DNA of 64,000 nt from Galerina marginata (GCA_023014335.1 JAECYW010000010.1:2046001-2110000); one strand, 5' to 3'; shown: positions 31,988 to 43,590, counted from the stretch's first letter. Numbers and translations are program-made. Notes: generated by a model from the letters alone, not told the origin.

Positions 31988-33772
31988 CTAAGCATCTGCA
32001 GAAGTTGAAAGCATACCGGCATTCAGTAAAGCACTAGGAGTAGAGATTGGATTATTACTAGGAACCAGCGTCCACTGACCGCAAACATATTCCCTCGTAG
32101 TTTCGCCATGAGTTGCCCATATGACTCTCAGTCCTGTAAATATTTCCAGCCACTCAAACGACTCCTCCTCCCCGACCAGATTGCGGCCCACGTAAGTAAA
32201 ACATAGGACTTCAATCGGATTTCCTGCTTTCCTTCGTTGGCTCAAAAGGCCAATTATGGCTTGTTTATTGTTTGCTACATCAAAGAGCCGTAGTTCCGTG
32301 ATGAGTTCCAATTTCTTGAGTTGAGGAAAAGGCAAGGTGTCCGCCTCCGGCGCTATAAGTGATGCGATGACCCCCGGGGTTCGTATATTTAAGCGGAGAA
32401 CTCTGACCGAAAGGAAGTTGGAGAATAGGCTTACAAGCCCGTCGATTCCGGCTGTATGATTTCCCGTTTTTATTTGCAGATGCGTAACAGTGGAAGCAAA
32501 CCACGGTGAAAAAGTCCCAAAAATTGCAGAAACGCTGGCATATGAGGAGTCACGCAGACCGGAGATGTGGATATGAAGGTCGCTACCTCGACGAATCAAA
32601 GACCATAAATTTTGGACATCCAGTTCCTTGATCAAAAGGGAATCATAGGTGAAATTCACCAAAATTGCCGCAAGCTTGTCACGGGAGCGAACCTGTGGGT
32701 AACGTGAGAAGAGCTCTGCAATTCTAAGGAACACTTCATCTGGTGGACTCCCATTGCCTTCCAAATCGTAAGACCTTGAGTGTATCTTTAAGCGATGTAG
32801 TCTGTCCCCAGGAGTAATATGTTGCAAAAGCTGGGTCAACAAGATGGGAGAGTCGAATAAGGAAATTTCCTCTATAAATTGAAGATTAACATTTTGCGTA
32901 GGTTTGATGCTCGACCCCGAGGAGGAATTTTTCAGAGCGCTGTAGAGTGTCAACTTTTTCAGATGAGGTGTCATTGCTAAACCATCAAGGAAGTCGGGGA
33001 TCGAAAAAGAAAACGGTGGATTGGATAAAACCCCTGGGGTATGATTAAGCGCGATGGTGCGGATGTTGCTGCTGAATATGACAGTCTGTGGGGCACGGAT
33101 CCAGAGGTCGGTGCAGGAGAACTCTCGCAGGGATGGCGCGTGGTCTAAAAACAGTCTGATGGGAGGTGTTTCAGTGTCGTCGAGGGGCTGTAGCATTTGG
33201 TTAACCTTCAATGTCAAGGTAAATGACTCGAGATGTTCGGTTGGGCGTTGGATAACCCCCCAGAACGGGTGAGTTCCCAAAGGCCCGTGGTCATTTGAAA
33301 GTCCAAGTGTGACATGAAATTTCTGAATTCTCGGCCATTCGCGATCGAGGAGGGCTATGACGGCATTCTGATGCACGTATAGCTTGACAGACTGTTTGAA
33401 CCGCCCTTTTACGTAGAGCAAAGAGATGCCTGTTCGACGAAGAACCTCGACCCTCCAATTTTCCTTCCCTAAGAATAAGAGCTCCAGGTCAACGACCCGG
33501 CCCCATAACGATGAAGATGTTAGCAAGAGGGCTCTCCAGCGACGGCAGACTTGGGATGTATATGTCGTAGTGACCATGGCACGCGATCTTATCTCTGCGC
33601 GCTCGTAATTCTCCGCTGCTGTGGTATTAGAATTAATTTTGAGATGGCTGTCATCATCCATATTTGCATTGAGGAGAAAAATTTCCCATAAAAGGTCGCT
33701 TGCTAGCTAAAAATGAATGAAGCATCGTTTTGGAATGCGACCATTTCGACGACTCACTGTATCCATGGACAT
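31988..33772 (-). CDS. F-box-like protein with leucine-rich C-terminal region
   Basis: A likely substrate-recruiting subunit of an SCF ubiquitin ligase. The long exon 31988-33706 would start mid-F-box if read from its internal ATG (33661). An upstream five-codon exon (33758-33772, MSMDT, donor GTGAGT) joins in phase through a TTTTTAG acceptor to give LASDLLWEIFLLNAN, the missing first half of the motif. The second half is SQVCRRWRALLLTSSSLWGR. Between the halves is an insert of about 30 polar residues. The rest (about 480 residues) has irregular Leu-rich stretches (TPHLKKLTLYSAL, FLSVRVLRLNIRTPG), as in Agaricomycete F-box families. The target is unknown. The first exon is inferred from phase and motif completion. 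Confidence 0.83.
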
Positions 33773-34151
33773 TGAATGTTGAATGACGGGGCGGAAGGGT
33801 AAACGATAGCATGGGGACGCTTGATAAGACGCGAAGACCCCCGACACTCGTGTTTTTTATAGACCACCTGGAGCGACCACCAACAATTCATAAATGCGAG
33901 TATTGCGAATTTCTTCACAAAGGGCTGGCGCCATTACTCTAACAGAAAAAGGTGATAAAGGGACTTCCTCGCATCGTAGCAACTCACATTGAAAGTATTG
34001 CATAAATGTAAAACATTGCTACATTAAACAACCGCAATAATCAACTCTCTGTCATTATATGCCCTTGGAACATGTCCGTCACCGAAAAGGATGCAGAAAG
34101 TAAACACATTTAGCCCAGTAAAAGATAAGAAAAAATTCGCTGGGTCAGGTG

Positions 34152-36015
34152 TTACTTATAACCCTGGCTCCAAGCATCCTTGTAATTTGGCGGCAGCCTG
34201 ACGACATTTTCTTCGGGCGGTGAAAGAGTCCCAGCGTCCTCTTCCTGAACAACTCGAGGCCCATCCGACTGTTTACCCGCAACCTTTTGACTGGTACTGC
34301 TGCTGGCATAACTGGATGGTTCGGGCTCATTCCACGATAGAGCAACTAATCCGCTAGGCTGATATGATAGCCTCGATGATGACAATTCGGAACTTGATGG
34401 TGGTGGGGGCGGTGGTAGCATTGACGAGTGAGGCGGTGGAGGTGGCGGTGAGAAGGCAGTATTGAACTGGGTGGGCTGTACTTCAGGATGGCCAGTATAT
34501 AGCACAGGTTGTTGGAGAGGAGTATATACGCCCGGAGACCCTGGTGGCAATGTCGCATTAATATTATGATAATATAGACGACCTGACAATGAGGTAAGGC
34601 TGACCTGGCATCGATTCATACGGAGTGGACCCGTAAGGGTTATATTGAACATTCTGAGCAGCCGGGGGAATAAAGTAATCGAAAGGACGTTGGCCCTCTG
34701 GGGTAAAGTCCATCTTAGTAGGTGTATGTTTTGCACGCCTAAAGGTGTTCAGCACCAAACTGTAATAGAGAAAGCTTACACGTACCTTCCCCTCCGAAAG
34801 CAAATGAACCCAACTAGTAGCAAAAGGAGGAGCACAACGGCCCCAGCCTAGTTTAGTTGATAAGCACAGACATTTCATCTTAAAAGAGGTTATATACATA
34901 CGGCAGCTCCCCCAATGATACCGACAGAAACTTCATGTTTACCGCCACCTGATCTGAAGACGAAGAAATAAGCAAGGTTTCGAAGGCGGAACTTAAGATG
35001 GACTCAACGTGGATCCGGCGTCGATGATATCGATATGAGAGAAGTCCCACCACGGCGTGGTGTCTTGACCCAGGTTGGTGATCTTGACCGAGTACGTTTT
35101 ATCGCGGTCCAGGCCCGACGACCAATACATAACACGGTCAAGGCTAATCCAATGGGCGTTCGAGTTATAGAACGTAGTTATAGGCGACCCCAAGTCTAAG
35201 GGAGGCGTCAGCGTAACGCTGAATGGCCCAAGATCGAAGTTGATGAGCCCGTAAATGAAGAACGCGGAGGTTTGCTCAAGGTTGAACGTCACATAGGCAC
35301 CGGTCTGGCTTGTATGTTGACGGGGGTAAACTACATTTCCCGTAGCCCCAATAGTCCCCGGTACATCGGTGTACCATGCGCCTGTGTAGGTAAATTGTGG
35401 ATTGAGAGTCGAAAGACCGTCGCTGGTTTGAGTGAAGGGGGCCAAAGTGCGGTTCCGCAGGTTGTAAGCACCGCTGGAAGAAGAGTTCAGTGTAGCCCAA
35501 CCAATGAATTGGAACTTCCGACCTATTTGCATTCCCGACCCCAACAGTAAGCACCGCCTCCGAAAACGAGATAGTTGCTGCTTGGGTGACATTGAGGAAC
35601 AGTCTGTGTTTGCCGAATGGAAGTCCCTCCGCTTTGCTTAGGAGTCCGAGTGATGGGTTACCCGACGACGAGTAGCTCGTCTGGTCGTCCAACTGAGTCA
35701 CGAACGAGCCCGCAGTAGCCTGTCCATACAGGTACCTAGCGGCCTAAACCTGTGAGCATACGTTGCGAAGTATCGTCAGAAAACTCACGCAGCAGTTCCT
35801 TCGAATTCGATCAGCAAGCTCGCACCAACGTAGGTTGTGCGATGCGAACTTGCCCCGGCACAAAAGCTATGGGGAATCCAAGTTGCGTCGACTGAGTTGG
35901 TGCAAGTCAAGTTCCATCCTCCGCTCACTGGTCCGTCTCTGTAAGGAAAATAGGTAACAGTAGGAGAATCGTTGCTGATGGTGACATTATAAGGAGCAGC
36001 GAAGCTCGAAGCCAT
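34152..36015 (-). CDS. single-pass membrane protein with a long extracellular beta-rich region and proline-rich tail
   Basis: Several exons read from ATG 36015 to TAA 34152. The first about 330 residues look extracellular: many Thr, Ser, Asn-X-Ser/Thr sites and aromatic strands (TDVPGTIGATGNVVYP, FYNSNAHWISLDRVMYW, TWIPHSFCAGAS). One transmembrane helix follows, AVVLLLLLVGFICFRRGR, near 34800-34860. The cytosolic tail is Pro-rich, with SPPPPPPHSSMLPPPPPP, and ends PPNYKDAWSQGYK, a tail type common in mushroom membrane proteins of this build. There is no obvious cleavable signal peptide at this start, so the N-terminus may be incomplete or use the TM as anchor. Function is unknown. A surface sensor or wall-linked role is only a guess. 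Confidence 0.75.
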
Positions 36016-36980
36016 CGAGAAATGGTGCCAGCACTGCGGCGAAAGAGGGTTTCTGGGAGGTCCTGGTGTTGAAGGAAGGTAGTTCTTTTGGCCAGCAACT
36101 AGACCCTGTCATTGACATTGTCACAAGCGGCCAGCTTGCAATCGGGCGGTGTCCTGTCCGAAAGTAGTGATCTGCGGACAAATACGCGTAAGATGGCTGG
36201 GAATTGCAGAAGAAAAAAAAGCTGAGTAGAGTAAGGTTTTGAGCGAAGGGAAAAACAAATTGAACCACGATATGTATTCAAAAAATGTGGGTTGTTGGGC
36301 GAGCGTTGGATTGACACCCTGGTACCACAAAACAGATATCACCATCGGTCTTACGCAAGGTTGAACGATTGCCATCAGCACCGCTTTTCCAAACCAGGCA
36401 CTTTCCTATGCTCCGTTGCCAAGCCGGGATAAGACCGTAAGTGACAGGAAACTATGTATCCTCAATATCCTCGAGCAATCCTCGAGTGAGCGATGTGAGC
36501 AGCGCTGCGATCGCAGCTGAGTATTTGACCTCAATTAGTACACGTGAGCTTGAACTGGCTGAGAGTTGCTCATCTTCCGAGCGTGGTTCCTTTTCTTCCT
36601 TCAAATTATAAAGGCGAATACCCGTTCAGACTTTTAGAAAAATAAGATGGGAGGTGAGAACAGACAAACAACCAACGCGCCAAGCGAATATTCTAAAACC
36701 AGGAGGAAAGATTAGATTAGATCAATCACTTGAGATGAGATCACTTGGTCTAAATTTAGATCACGGTCCCCATATCTAGAACTTGATCCGACTTCCCTGT
36801 ACATAGAACTCTCATGGTGGAAAAATCTACACACCCAGTGTGGCCCTTTCCGTGTAAGTAATCTGATTTGAATCGTCTGTGGTGCTCAGAAACAATACAA
36901 AGCATGGGCTTACTAACCCACCGTGCGGGTCCGGCTAGGGCTTTCGCCTGAGTCATTACTCTTCTAATCCCGACCCCGTC
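36016..36980. other. intergenic, no gene seen
   Basis: No supported gene. CCTCGAG and a nearby copy form a short direct repeat at about 36467-36490. The 3' part serves as upstream DNA of GST B. Confidence 0.4.
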
Positions 36981-36986
36981 AATTCG

Positions 36987-36993
36987 TATATAA
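36987..36993 (+). promoter_or_regulatory. TATA box of GST B
   Basis: TATATAA lies 83 bases before the GST B ATG. The same element lies 65 to 70 bases before the GST C ATG. Confidence 0.6.
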
Positions 36994-37075
36994 TCTCGAG
37001 CCGCAATTATTATAGGCTTATCCACCACCATCACCAATCTTTACACGAACGTGCAAGCTCTTGTTGTCCTTCCTC

Positions 37076-37881
37076 ATGGCTATTATTCTCTATGATATAC
37101 CTTCGAGTAAAGTTTCTGGATATGCCTGGTCTCCCAACACATGGAAAACGAGGTGCGTACGCATGTATTTCTCATTTCCCAGAGAACAAACATTCCTCGT
37201 CACAGATACACCCTGAACATTATGGGTCTTCCTTTCGAAACCGAATGGGTTGAGTACCCAGACATCGAACCTCTCGCGAAGAAATTAGGAATCCCTCCGA
37301 CGTCCAAGAAACCCGACGGGAGTCCTTATTATACCTTGCCTGCTATCTACGATCCTTCCACCAGAACCTACATATCTGAATCCCAACTCATCGCAGAATA
37401 CCTCCACAGAACTTATCCCGATTCCCCATCGCTGTTTCCAAATAACACTCTCGGTTTGCAAACCGCCTTCGAACCCGCGTTCATGGCAAACATTCGTCCA
37501 TTGTGGACTTTCATCCTGCCCGTCGTGTTCAGAACGCTCAACCCAGCCAGTTCGGATTATTTTCGTCGCACGAGGGAGCAAGTGTTCGGAAAGACGATGG
37601 AAGAACTCGCCCCAACGGGTGAAGCAGCCGTCGTGCAATGGAATCAGTACAAAGACGGCTTGGAGAAGGTGGCCATATTATACGAGAAAAACGGCGGGAA
37701 AGGCCCTTTTCTAATGGGCGAATCGCCATGCTGGGCTGACGTCCTGGTTGCGAGCTACACAATCTGGTTAAGGATTCTCTGGGGAGAAAGCAGCCAGCAA
37801 TGGAGGGATGTGGCGTCCTGGCACGGTGGTCGATTCAATGCTCTTATCGAAGGCCTGAAAGTCTACGAAGGTGTAATCTAA
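37076..37881 (+). CDS. glutathione S-transferase B
   Basis: Exon 1 is 37076-37152 (MAIILYDIPSSKVSGYAWSP), donor GTGCGT, acceptor CACAG, then exon 2 is 37206-37881, giving 250 residues. The thioredoxin-like domain carries YTLNIMGLPFETEWVEYPD and LPAIYDPSTRTYISESQLI. The C-domain ends GLKVYEGVI. The family, intron position and length are the same as in GSTs A and C, so this is a conserved intron. It would conjugate or deglutathionylate small hydrophobic compounds in the cytosol. The lignin-ether (GTE) link is by resemblance only. It lies in tandem with GST C, 308 bp apart, with separate TATA boxes. Confidence 0.9.
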
Positions 37882-38118
37882 AATGATGTTCTATGCTCTT
37901 CGATAAATGTATACACATATAACTTGAAGATGACAACGTGTGGGCCATAAAAACTTGTCTCACGCAGCAGGGATTTACGCTTTATTGGCATAGAATTTCC
38001 TTATGGGATGCTATGACACCTCCAGGATAATTATTCCTGTGGGCGCAAGGAATTAAAATAACTCACCGGGCTCCAGAGTCCGTCGCAGCAGTCCGCAGCG
38101 TCATATTCCGGCCAGGCA

Positions 38119-38125
38119 TATATAA
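38119..38125 (+). promoter_or_regulatory. TATA box of GST C
   Basis: TATATAA lies about 65 bases upstream of the ATG at 38190, in the GST B-GST C spacer. Confidence 0.6.
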
Positions 38126-38189
38126 TAGGACTTTGGTCGCTGCCTTCTCTTAGACTAAATTTTCTTTTCCGAATTCACCTGGTTTCATT

Positions 38190-38996
38190 ATGACTATCAT
38201 CTTGTACGATATACCTTCGACCCTTCCCGGGAACGCCTGGTCGCCCAGCACATGGAAAACGAGGTTGGCATATATTTCTGTCCAATTTCCGGATAATATA
38301 ATGAATGCCCTTGTTGACAGATACACCCTGAATATCAAAGGAATTCCTTACAAGACTGAATGGGTCGAGTACCCCGATATCGAACCGGTCGCGAAAAAAC
38401 TCGGAATCGCCCCGACGTCCAAGAACACTGATGGCACAGATTGTTACACCTTACCCGCCATATATGATCCCTCTACAAAGACCTACGTGTCCGAATCACT
38501 CCTGATTGCTGTATACCTCGACAAGACCTACCCCGATACCCCGTCACTCCTCCCCGAGGGCACCCTCGGTCTGCAGACAGCCTTTTCATACGCATTCTCG
38601 AGGAGTATCGTTGCGTTGCGGGACTTCATCATTCCCGCCGAGTGTGAAAAGCTCAACCCACGCAGCATTGAGTATTTCCGCCGCACTCGGGAGGCAGACT
38701 TGGGAAAGACTTTGGAAGAAGCTACTCCCAAAGGCGACGACGCTGTGGCAAAATGGGGGAAATATAAGGACGGTCTGGGGAAGGTGGATGAATGGTACGC
38801 TCAAAACGGCGGGATAGGCCCATTTTTAATGGGAGAAACACTTTCTTGGGCTGATGTGGTCGTCGCGAGTTTCGCCATCTGGGTGAGGATCATATTTGGA
38901 GAGGAGAGTCAGCAGTGGAAGGACGTGACGTCCTGGCATGCTGGCCGATGGAATGATCTCATGGAAAATATGAAAAAGTATGAAACAATTATCTAA
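38190..38996 (+). CDS. glutathione S-transferase C
   Basis: Exon 1 is 38190-38263 (MTIILYDIPSTLPGNAWSPS) and exon 2 is 38321-38996, giving 249 residues. It has YTLNIKGIPYKTEWVEYPD, LPAIYDPSTKTYVSESLLI and the ending KKYETII. It is closer to GST A, far away on the other strand, than to its tandem neighbour GST B. The 57-bp intron (donor GTTGGC, weaker than in the paralogues) is a multiple of three with no stop. An unspliced message would therefore encode a 268-residue protein with 19 extra residues between beta-1 and helix-1. Alignment with the paralogues supports splicing as the main form. Confidence 0.9.
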   Translation: MTIILYDIPSTLPGNAWSPSTWKTRLAYISVQFPDNIMNALVDRYTLNIKGIPYKTEWVEYPDIEPVAKKLGIAPTSKNTDGTDCYTLPAIYDPSTKTYVSESLLIAVYLDKTYPDTPSLLPEGTLGLQTAFSYAFSRSIVALRDFIIPAECEKLNPRSIEYFRRTREADLGKTLEEATPKGDDAVAKWGKYKDGLGKVDEWYAQNGGIGPFLMGETLSWADVVVASFAIWVRIIFGEESQQWKDVTSWHAGRWNDLMENMKKYETII

Positions 38997-40033
38997 ATTT
39001 TTATAGCGCTGTTCTGCCAAGGATTAATTCAACGCATGGAATAGAAGAACGAGGGAATTACTTATTTATTTCCAGGATTTTATAAGCGAAAAGAATGCGA
39101 GGTTTGTTGACCGCTGACGCCTGAACGACTAAAAGGGCTTGTAATGTGTTCCTCGACTGTGGATAAGACACTAGTAAGTTGATAGGGAGACGTCTCGGTG
39201 GAAATGCCCCAGCACCTTCGGTCGGATGAGCATCAGAGGAAGGAGCATCAGAGGAAGTTGCGCATACCGTTGGCGATCGTGCTTCGGAGTTGATTAAGAG
39301 GAGTTGCCCGAAGCGCAGTGGCGAAGGTTTTATGACGAGGACGAGGGCGTTCTTGAGAAAGAGGGGCCGTGGCGGAGGCTGAAGCAAGGCAGGCTGCTGG
39401 ATGGTCCTGTATTTATGCATAAAATTGTCGGAAGTACGTGAAGATGCGAGACGGACTCACGGACTATATGTCATGGGTGTCAAGAGGGCAAACGCCATGA
39501 TAGACAGACAAGTTGTTGGTCCAAAGAAAAGGCAAACGTCTATAGCAATAACAATAGCGAGTGGATCACAAAGGAAAGACAAGCAGGGAAATACATGAGA
39601 TGCGTCTGACGAAACTTGGACATAAATTAGACCCTTGCAAATTGTCAACTTGGAGGCGGTGGTGGGGGAGGACAAAATTGTCTTTGTCCTTTGCCACCGA
39701 TTATACTTTATTTATGACCTTGTCTGTAGAGAGAACATGCCTAAATTCGGATAAAATTTATTAGAAATACGCAAAGATGCGAGACGGGCTCACAGATTAC
39801 AAGTATCTAGAGGGATGTAAGGTAACAAGTGAATATATAAGTCGTGAATCCAAGCAAAAGCAGTTGTGTACAGCAATAACGATAGCGAAGTCGACAGCAA
39901 TGAAAAGAAAAGAAGTAAAATGGGAATGGGAGAATAAAAAAGGTTATTCGTTGTCCGCCTGATGAAAGTTGAACATTAGTAAAGAAAAACAACTGGTGGT
40001 CAAGGAAATATCTGGCGCACCGGCGTCAAAGAA
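38997..40033. repeat. intergenic region with a diverged direct repeat
   Basis: 39436-39560 and 39770-39905 are related in direct orientation (GATGCGAGACGGACTCAC against GATGCGAGACGGGCTCAC, then AGCAATAACAATAGCGA against AGCAATAACGATAGCGA). On the minus strand each unit ends in a GTGAG donor-like site, and a 120-codon open frame (39058-39420) follows. This could be a decayed multi-exon gene with duplicated exons, but I cannot support a product. Confidence 0.45.
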
Positions 40034-41660
40034 TCAGGTCATCCCACCGCTGCTACCATCGTGAGGAACACCGTACGGGTTGAAGTCAGGCTGAACCATC
40101 GGCGCCGACCCCTGCGAACCCTGTGAGACAGCAAGGTTATGCGCCGCCTCGCGCAGTCGTCGCTCGCGCTCCAAGTTGGCATAGTAGGCGATGGTGCCGT
40201 AGGGCGCTCCGTATTGCATCCCTTGGACCACTGACGGACTGGGTATCGGGGCTTGCGCAGGGGGCGACAATGACACAGGAGGGCTATGAGCGTAATTAAA
40301 AGATCCAGTACTCTGAGCAACAACTGTCGGAGGCGGTGCTGGAGGTGGCGGTGGAGGTCGCTCCATCGCCTCTTTCAACCTCCTGTCCAGCTCCCCGTTC
40401 TCCTCCGTCAACCACTTCTCCACAGCCGCAGACTGCTCCTGCGCGCTCTGCAGTTTCCTCTCAAGCTCCTCTTTCTCCTCCCTCAGCTTTGTCATTACAG
40501 CAGCCATATCCGCCTTGTCCTGTCTTGCCGCGCGTTCGCGCTCAAGGGACTCCTCTCTGAGGCGCTGGATGGTGTCGTCTTTCAGCTTGGCCTCTATGGC
40601 GCTGCGGGAAAAAACGTCACAGAGCTTGAGGTAGCGCTCTTGAAGGAGAGTGTACCGTTCGGAAAGAGAGCCGGAGTCGGAGTCGTCTGTGATTTGGTGC
40701 TGTAGTGGTGGTGAAGGAATTTGTGGAAGAGGTGCTGGCGACAATGAAGGAGTTTGTACGACCGTATCTGGTTGAAATACTAGTGAAGTAGAAGGTTCCT
40801 GTGCCTCAGTTGGTGGTGGTGATGGTGTTTTACTAACGGGTGATCTATTCGCCTTTCAAGTAGTTAGCCATGATGTTTCCTCCGGGCAAAATACTGTACC
40901 TTTGTGGGCGACGTCGACAGTCGGGTCGGGGGCAGAAGGAGGCGAACCTTTCCTGGACTACTTTTCGACTTTTTCGAACTAGAAGAATCCTCCTCTTGCG
41001 CCTTGCGTTTCCGTTTCTTACTCTTCTTCAACGAACTTATCTCCGTCATAGCGCGTGCTTTGTCGGTTGGTTTCGGGACCCTCTTGGGCAGCCTCTTTTC
41101 GTCGACCTTCCGACTCGGCGGTGTCTTCTTCCTCGATACTGTAGTCGGAGGTTTCTCGTAGTGTATAACGATTTCCATATCCTGTTCAACCCCCACATTC
41201 CCGTCCGCGTTGTCCGACGCCTTGATCGTGTCCTCCCACTGTTCGTAAAGATCCACCGACTCCTCAAGCGAAATACCAAAGTATTCAGCCGTAGCAGGTA
41301 TGAGCACATCTGCCTTCCAGCTGCACGGTGACCGCCGCTCAGCGCACAGAGTACACCGGTAGCTAGCGCCGGATTCGAGCTCAGTGCACTCTTCCGAGTT
41401 TTTGACGCATGCCAGACAAGCCTACGCGCGTTTTGAGGTGTGAGCTTCGAGAATCAAACGCCGAAAATCAAAGTCTTATAAACCTTTTTCTCTTTTCGAC
41501 TGCGAAATGCAATCATTGCGTCAGACGACGACAGCAGTGTTTTTCGACGAAATTCCTTGTAAACCAGTGTTTGGCTTGTAAGAAGAGGTGGGCCGGGTGA
41601 TGATGATGTGGAATAAGCATTTTTTGGCGTAAATGCTGCGAGAGGAAGAGGTGAAGCCAT
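40034..41660 (-). CDS. nuclear-type protein with a Zn2Cys6-spaced cysteine cluster and coiled coil
   Basis: Three exons (41484-41660, 40900-41421, 40034-40852) in phase give 505 residues. Exon 2 opens with CLACVKNSEEC and, ten residues on, CTLCAERRSPC. That is C-X2-C-X6-C-X10-C-X2-C-X6-C, the spacing of fungal Zn(II)2Cys6 clusters, but without the usual basic residues after the second cysteine. Basic nuclear-localisation-like stretches follow (SLKKSKKRKRKAQEE). Exon 3 has a long Glu/Arg/Lys coiled coil (about 40380-40660) and a PPPPPPAPPP run. A DNA- or chromatin-binding regulator is plausible but not shown. The first exon starts at ATG 41660 and is the least certain. A CxxC-rich frame on the opposite strand overlaps it. 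Confidence 0.72.
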
Positions 41661-42072
41661 GGTGGCAATTGGTCGAAAGTCAATCGAAATCTCGTGCGGC
41701 GCTGAACCGTGTTTGGCTTTATGTGACGAGGGCCTTCTGGCCCGGAGGGACCGGCGCCCTCAATGTGCTTCGTCGCGCCAAAGGGCAAAGGGCGCCCTCC
41801 CGCCGCTGAAAATCCTTAGAAAATCCAAGAGGTGAAGTAAAAATTCAAGGGCGGGATTGTCTAACTTGAATGGTAATATTAGTATAAGTTGGCCCAACAT
41901 TAACCCTTGAACAACATCCAGAGATGCCAAACACAATTTGAAAATGTAGTAAACCCTCATTGCAATCATTGGCCGTCATTCATAGAAACAATATAATACA
42001 ATATTTAGATTACTTCCGTGCCTTCATTCCCCCAAATTCCTATTGTCACATTCTTTTGGCTGAAATCTCCGT
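41661..42072. other. intergenic, no gene seen
   Basis: Upstream DNA of the Zn2Cys6-like gene, plus the 3' flank of the MDR gene. AT-rich from 41860 on. Nothing is recognised. Confidence 0.4.
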
Positions 42073-43590
42073 TCAGGCATCCGCAACATGAACGATCGCC
42101 TTCGCCGTATTCGTCCCCTTTTGAACGGCCAAGATAACTTCGCCAACCTGATCCAAACCGTTGTAGACATGTTCTTTATGTTTGATCTCGCCAGAAGCAA
42201 TAAGAGGAGGGAGGACCTTGAAGAACTCATCGTTGTACTTGGGGTAAAGACGGAAGATGATGAAGCCGAATATTGAGAGCGACTTTCCGATGACTTGGAA
42301 GAGGTTCTATAAAGGGACATATGCTTGAAATGGAGTCGACCAGGAATTGGCAAAACAAACAGACCTTGACGGGAGCACCTCCCGTGTTGTATCCTGAAAT
42401 CATGCCGCATTCCTGGTTTTGTATACGGTTACTCAAAGCCGAGGATACCAAACAAAAAGCGCATCTTACAATGAACCTTCCCCCAATATTGGCGGCATCA
42501 AGAGCAGCCTCAAGCGTTTCCCCGCCGACGTTATCCCAGTAGCTAGATTAAAAAATATGAGAACAAGTTTCATGACGAAAGAAGAACTCACACATCGATA
42601 GGCTCGTTTTCAAGCACATCGGCGACCTTAGTTGTCTTGTAGTTAAAGGCAACATCGGTGCCGAGCTCTTTCATGAATTGAACCTTGTCGTCTGAACCAG
42701 CTGATCCAATAGTTTTCAAGCCATCCCTCTTGGCAAGCTGAAGTACGAGTCTGAAATTCGATTTGGATCGTCAGCCAGGAGGCGAGCAGCGGGAATTAAG
42801 AACTTACGATCCGACAGGGCCAGCTCCGGTAGAAACGAACACTGTTTCTCCCTATAGTATATTTGAGAAGAGAAACTAATCGAAAGAAAAAAAGAAAGAC
42901 CTTCTTTGCCGACGAATACTCTTTCCAACCCATATAAGCTGTCTTTCCTGTGACCACTTTAACAAAACCACACTGACACTGAAATAGACGAGAAATCCCA
43001 TACCTGGCATGCCTAAAACACCAAGGAACGTAGACCATGGGAGGTTATAGGGATTTTTGATGACCTCGAGGCCTTCGAGGTCATTTTTAATCACATAATG
43101 CCTATGTTCTTGCATGCACGAAATATCAGCCCGTCAAATCCGAAACAGACATTGTATTCAGACGTACCCACAAACCCATATACATGATCTCCAGCCTTCA
43201 CTTGCGAATGTTCCGACCGAACGACGACACTAACGCCGAATCCCACTAGGCTAGCAATAAAAAGTTCAGTATCTCGACGAAATCGAAGCAGACGACTAAT
43301 ACGGTTTTCCTAGCGCGAATGGAGTCGCGTATGACTTCTTTGATGGTTCTCGCATGCGGCCTCTCATGTACGGGTCGATCGAGAGGTCGAGAATCTTCAG
43401 CAAGAAGCCGCCGTTGAGAGGAGCAGTGTCGAGATCAATAGTTTCGCTAGCGTCATAGACAACGGTCTTTCCGGGTTCAGGATAACCTACAGCCACAGAA
43501 ATATTTAGAACCTCAGAGTGTCTGTAGAACTTTGCTCTGACCTTGCGGAATTTCGTTGAAGATAACGCGTCCATTGATTACGGGTGCCAT
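42073..43590 (-). CDS. NADP-dependent MDR-family oxidoreductase (zinc-independent, leukotriene/alkenal reductase-like)
   Basis: About 345 residues over seven or more exons. It starts MAPVINGRVIFNEIPQG. The catalytic N-domain has YPEPGKTVVYDASETIDLD and LSIDPYMRGRMREPSKKSY, a signature of the PTGR/YfmJ-like MDR group that lacks structural zinc. The cofactor domain shows TAYMGWKEYSSAKKGETVFV, then STGAGPVGS, and later DVYWDNVGGETLEAALDAAN. It ends AIVHVADA before the stop at 42073-42075. It would reduce enones or alkenals with NADPH in the cytosol, a detoxification step that fits the GST and P450 neighbours. Start is the only ATG at 43590, 55 bases from a TATA box. Intron edges in the middle (42840-43200) were placed by phase and are less certain. 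Confidence 0.85.

Noticed and set aside
39058..39420. 120-codon minus-strand ORF next to a direct repeat
   Set aside because: No recognisable domain or secure start. It could be a terminal exon of a decayed gene, but the evidence is too thin for a gene call.
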